Source of the DNA: Deferribacteres bacterium
Lineage (GTDB): Bacteria > Nitrospirota > Thermodesulfovibrionia > UBA6902
Length of the DNA stretch: 6,884 bases
Assembly (NCBI GenBank): GCA_030598625.1
Contig: JAUVPO010000105.1
Span: forward strand, 1 to 6,884
Direction of reading: 5' to 3'
Shown one piece after another: positions 4,997 to 6,884 of the stretch (position 1 is the first letter of the stretch; the number at the start of each line of letters is the position of its first letter). Both the position numbers and the translations under genes were made by a program. The notes below the pieces were generated by a model, which saw nothing but the letters and a program-made list of their open reading frames with translations, did no database searches and was not told where the DNA came from.

Positions 4997-6580
4997 ATGG
5001 TTAAGAAAACGGAAAAGATTCTCATACGAGGGGCAAACTGGATCGGGGATGCCGTCGTCACGGTACCTGCAATCCGGTCAATACGGCAGGCCTTTCCCAA
5101 AGCCTACATAAGTCTTCTTACAAGACCATGGGTTGCTGAAATCTTCAAAGAAGATCCGGCCATCAATGAAATTATTCTATACAACGAAAACTTTAAAGGT
5201 CTTGCAGGGAGGTTGAAACTCGCAAAAATATTGCGGCAGAAAAAATTTGACTCCGCGATACTTCTCCAGAACGCCTTTGACGCGGCATTAATTGCATGGC
5301 TGGCTAAAATTCCCGAAATAATCGGATATAAAAGGGACTGCAGAAGTTTCCTTCTGACAAAGGCAATCCCTGTAACAAAAGATGTCCTTGAACAGCACCA
5401 GGTTTATTATTACCTGAGACTTCTCGAGTCCGCCGGCATTAAGACAGCGAGAGCACAGCCTTATATATATATTAAAGACGAAGAAAGACAGTGGGCAAGG
5501 AATCTCCTATGCTCCTCCTTGCCCGGCCATCGACTACCGCTTATCGGCATTAATCCAGGGGCAACATACGGGTCTGCAAAAAGATGGCTGCCTGAAAGAT
5601 TTGCTGAAGTGATAAAAAGAATTATTAACGAAATAAACGGGAGGGTCGTCATATTCGGAAGCCCGCCGGAGGTTGAGATTGCAAATGAAATCATGAAATC
5701 GGTCAGGTCTGCAAGTATGGATAAAGGATTACGGATTACGGACTACGGACAACGCATAGTGATGATGTCGGGGAAAACCAGTCTCAGAGAGCTTGCCGCG
5801 TTGATATCCGAATGTGACGCATTAATAACCAACGATTCCGGACCAATGCACATGGCTTCCGCACTTTTCATTCCGACGGTGGCAATCTTCGGTTCCACCA
5901 ACAAGGAGACAACAGGGCCGTTCGGACAGGGCCATAAAATTATTACTAAAGGCCTTCCATGTTCTCCATGTATGAAAAGAGAATGCCCTGAAGGACACCT
6001 TGAATGTATGACTGAAATCACTGCTGATGAGGTATTTTCCGCATTAAAGGAAATGCCTCTTCAGGGAAAGGCTGTTTTTCTTGACAGGGACGGAACTGTA
6101 ATAGAAGACAGGAATTATTTGAACAGTTTTGATGAACTGGTCATCTTTCCCGATGCAAAAGACAGTATGCAAAGATTAAGAGAACAGGGATTCAAGCTCA
6201 TCGGCATAACAAACCAGTCGGGGATAGCAAGGAAAATTGTAGATGAAGATTTTATCATTAAATCAAACGCTTACCTCAAGGACAAACTGGGAATAGATGA
6301 TTTCTTCTACTGTCCTCATCATCCTGACGAACATTGCCCGTGCAGAAAACCTGAACCGATGCTGGCGCTCATGGCAAAGATCAAACACGGGATAAATTTA
6401 AAGGCTTCCTATGTAATAGGGGACAAAGAGTCGGATGTCCTCCTCGCCAAAAAAGTCGGGGCAACAGGAATATTATTGTCACCGGACCTATTATCCGAAA
6501 ATACAAGCGCATCTCACATTGCAAGGAATTTAAATGATGCAGTAGAGTGGATAGTAGAAAGAGAAAACATACCTGACTAA
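4997..6580 (+). CDS. waaF-gmhB: Fused ADP-heptose:LPS heptosyltransferase (WaaF-like) and HAD heptose-bisphosphate phosphatase (GmhB-like)
   Basis: 527 residues in one uninterrupted frame. Residues 7-350 are a glycosyltransferase family 9 heptosyltransferase: ILIRGANWIGDAVV (8-21), NPGATYGSAKRW (186-197), TNDSGPMHMASA (278-289), and the WaaF-type Cys cluster PCSPCMKRECPEGHLECM (321-338). Residues 355-527 are a HAD phosphatase: nucleophile motif LDRDGTV (Asp363, Asp365), motif II TNQSG (405-409), zinc ligands Cys439, His441, Cys447 and Cys449, Lys451 in CRKP, and motif IV GDKESD (475-480). Known roles: GmhB removes the 7-phosphate from heptose 1,7-bisphosphate on the ADP-heptose route, and WaaF adds the second heptose to the inner core at the cytoplasmic face of the inner membrane. 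The linker is only a few residues. The start fits the family N-terminus and an in-frame stop lies at 4964, but no Shine-Dalgarno is visible. Residues 244-253 are encoded by a tandem heptamer. With the short zinc loop, a HisB-like histidinol-phosphate specificity is a less likely alternative for the phosphatase half. Confidence 0.9.
   Translation: MVKKTEKILIRGANWIGDAVVTVPAIRSIRQAFPKAYISLLTRPWVAEIFKEDPAINEIILYNENFKGLAGRLKLAKILRQKKFDSAILLQNAFDAALIAWLAKIPEIIGYKRDCRSFLLTKAIPVTKDVLEQHQVYYYLRLLESAGIKTARAQPYIYIKDEERQWARNLLCSSLPGHRLPLIGINPGATYGSAKRWLPERFAEVIKRIINEINGRVVIFGSPPEVEIANEIMKSVRSASMDKGLRITDYGQRIVMMSGKTSLRELAALISECDALITNDSGPMHMASALFIPTVAIFGSTNKETTGPFGQGHKIITKGLPCSPCMKRECPEGHLECMTEITADEVFSALKEMPLQGKAVFLDRDGTVIEDRNYLNSFDELVIFPDAKDSMQRLREQGFKLIGITNQSGIARKIVDEDFIIKSNAYLKDKLGIDDFFYCPHHPDEHCPCRKPEPMLALMAKIKHGINLKASYVIGDKESDVLLAKKVGATGILLSPDLLSENTSASHIARNLNDAVEWIVERENIPD
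5726..5753 (+). repeat. Four tandem GGATTAC-type heptamers inside the heptosyltransferase frame
   Basis: Four consecutive 7-base units read GGATTAC, GGATTAC, GGACTAC, GGACAAC. The last two have drifted. They encode G-L-R-I-T-D-Y-G-Q-R, residues 244-253 of the fusion. The block lies between the strand/helix after VVIFGSPPEVEIANEI and the conserved segment SGKTSLRELAALI, where typical WaaF proteins have a shorter stretch. A 7-base unit preserves frame only in certain totals, so flanking bases must have compensated. Confidence 0.8.
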
Positions 6581-6598
6581 GCAGGCTGCTTTTATAAT
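6579..6598 (+). terminator. Small hairpin at the end of the fusion gene
   Basis: AAGCA, loop GGC and TGCTT form a five-base stem at 6579-6591, followed by TTATAATT. It starts on the stop codon of the fusion gene and ends at the stop of the convergent gene. The stem is short and the T-run brief, so termination would be weak. In the other direction no T-run follows. Confidence 0.35.
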
Positions 6599-6884
6599 TC
6601 AGTCAAACTTAATTCCAAAAGTTTACCATCAATATTTATCATCTTTTTGTATCTGTCGTTGGCTTTATCAACCGCGTATGTGCGCAGGTACAAATGATGA
6701 GAACGTCCGGTGCTTTTTGTTGCAGTGTCGAAAATCAGTTTATTTTCTCCTTTATAGTGATACGGTTGCTCAATCCTTATGTCCTTTTTTATCGGCGACA
6801 GTATTACGTATGCATGCTCTTTCTTGTATTTAATGAGACTTAGCACTCTGCCAAGCATGTTATACTGCGTTTCGTTCCTGTCGC
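6592..6884 (-). CDS. Hypothetical protein, C-terminal 96 residues (5' end outside window)
   Basis: The frame is open from the right edge to a TAA at 6594-6592. The visible sequence begins DRNETQYNMLGRVLSLIKYKK and ends GKLLELSLTEL. The Met at 6858 is probably internal, because the frame continues past it to the edge with no stop and no ribosome binding site is seen in front of it. The segment is basic and rich in Lys, Tyr and His, with alternating strand-like stretches (HAYVILSPI, NKLIFDTA, HHLYLRTYAV). It has no Cys, no clear membrane segment and no motif I recognise. It converges on the fusion gene with an 11-base gap between stop codons, so it belongs to a separate leftward unit. Coding status rests on the open frame and the tidy convergent spacing. 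No function is proposed. Confidence 0.6.
   Translation of the reverse strand, partial: DRNETQYNMLGRVLSLIKYKKEHAYVILSPIKKDIRIEQPYHYKGENKLIFDTATKSTGRSHHLYLRTYAVDKANDRYKKMINIDGKLLELSLTEL

Noticed and set aside
4870..5100. Minus-strand 76-codon frame across the gap before the fusion gene
   Set aside because: It overlaps the first 100 bases of the heptosyltransferase gene on the opposite strand, has no ribosome binding site and resembles no family I know.
5743..6021. Minus-strand 92-codon frame inside the fusion gene
   Set aside because: It is antisense to the conserved NDSGPMH and Cys-cluster region; its Cys and Pro pattern is a by-product of those codons.
1..6884. CRISPR array, tRNA, rRNA or insertion sequence
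   Set aside because: No spaced direct repeats, no recognisable tRNA or rRNA segment, and no transposase frame or terminal inverted repeats were seen in the window.

Overview
The window reads as chromosomal DNA from a Gram-negative bacterium with moderate GC. The evidence is a lipoprotein signal with a lipobox, an outer-membrane beta-barrel protein, and a heptosyltransferase that builds the lipopolysaccharide inner core. A short GGATTAC-type tandem repeat lies inside a coding frame. I associate such repeats with Nitrospirota, deltaproteobacterial lineages and anammox planctomycetes, but that is recall and not a proven placement.

Layout. On the minus strand, reading leftward from about 2098, a two-gene unit encodes a secreted lipoprotein (1109-2098) and then, 11 bases later, an outer-membrane beta-barrel protein of the TraF/PorV/FadL-like group. 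The barrel gene runs off the left edge (1-1097). Both proteins carry EF-hand or dockerin-like calcium-loop motifs. A divergent intergenic region of about 300 bases holds a perfect 12-base palindrome and a possible -10 box. Next, on the plus strand, comes an 817-residue Lon-family ATP-dependent protease of the AAA_32/LonB-like type (2395-4848). A 148-base gap follows, with an AT-rich dyad and the best promoter candidate in the window. After it is a single 527-residue ORF (4997-6580) that fuses a WaaF-type ADP-heptose:LPS heptosyltransferase to a GmhB/HisB-N-type HAD phosphatase. At the right edge, a convergent minus-strand gene of unknown function enters the window (6592-6884, C-terminal 96 residues only).

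How the genes fit together. The fusion joins one step of ADP-heptose precursor synthesis (dephosphorylation of heptose 1,7-bisphosphate) to its end use (heptose transfer to lipid A-core). The lipoprotein and barrel are probably co-expressed and both reach the cell envelope. The Lon-like protease is a cytosolic quality-control or regulatory enzyme with no clear link to its neighbours beyond position.

I did not find a convincing new multi-gene system. The points most worth a second look are the WaaF-GmhB fusion with its short zinc loop, the lipoprotein/barrel pair that shares calcium-loop motifs, and the in-frame heptamer repeat within the heptosyltransferase domain.
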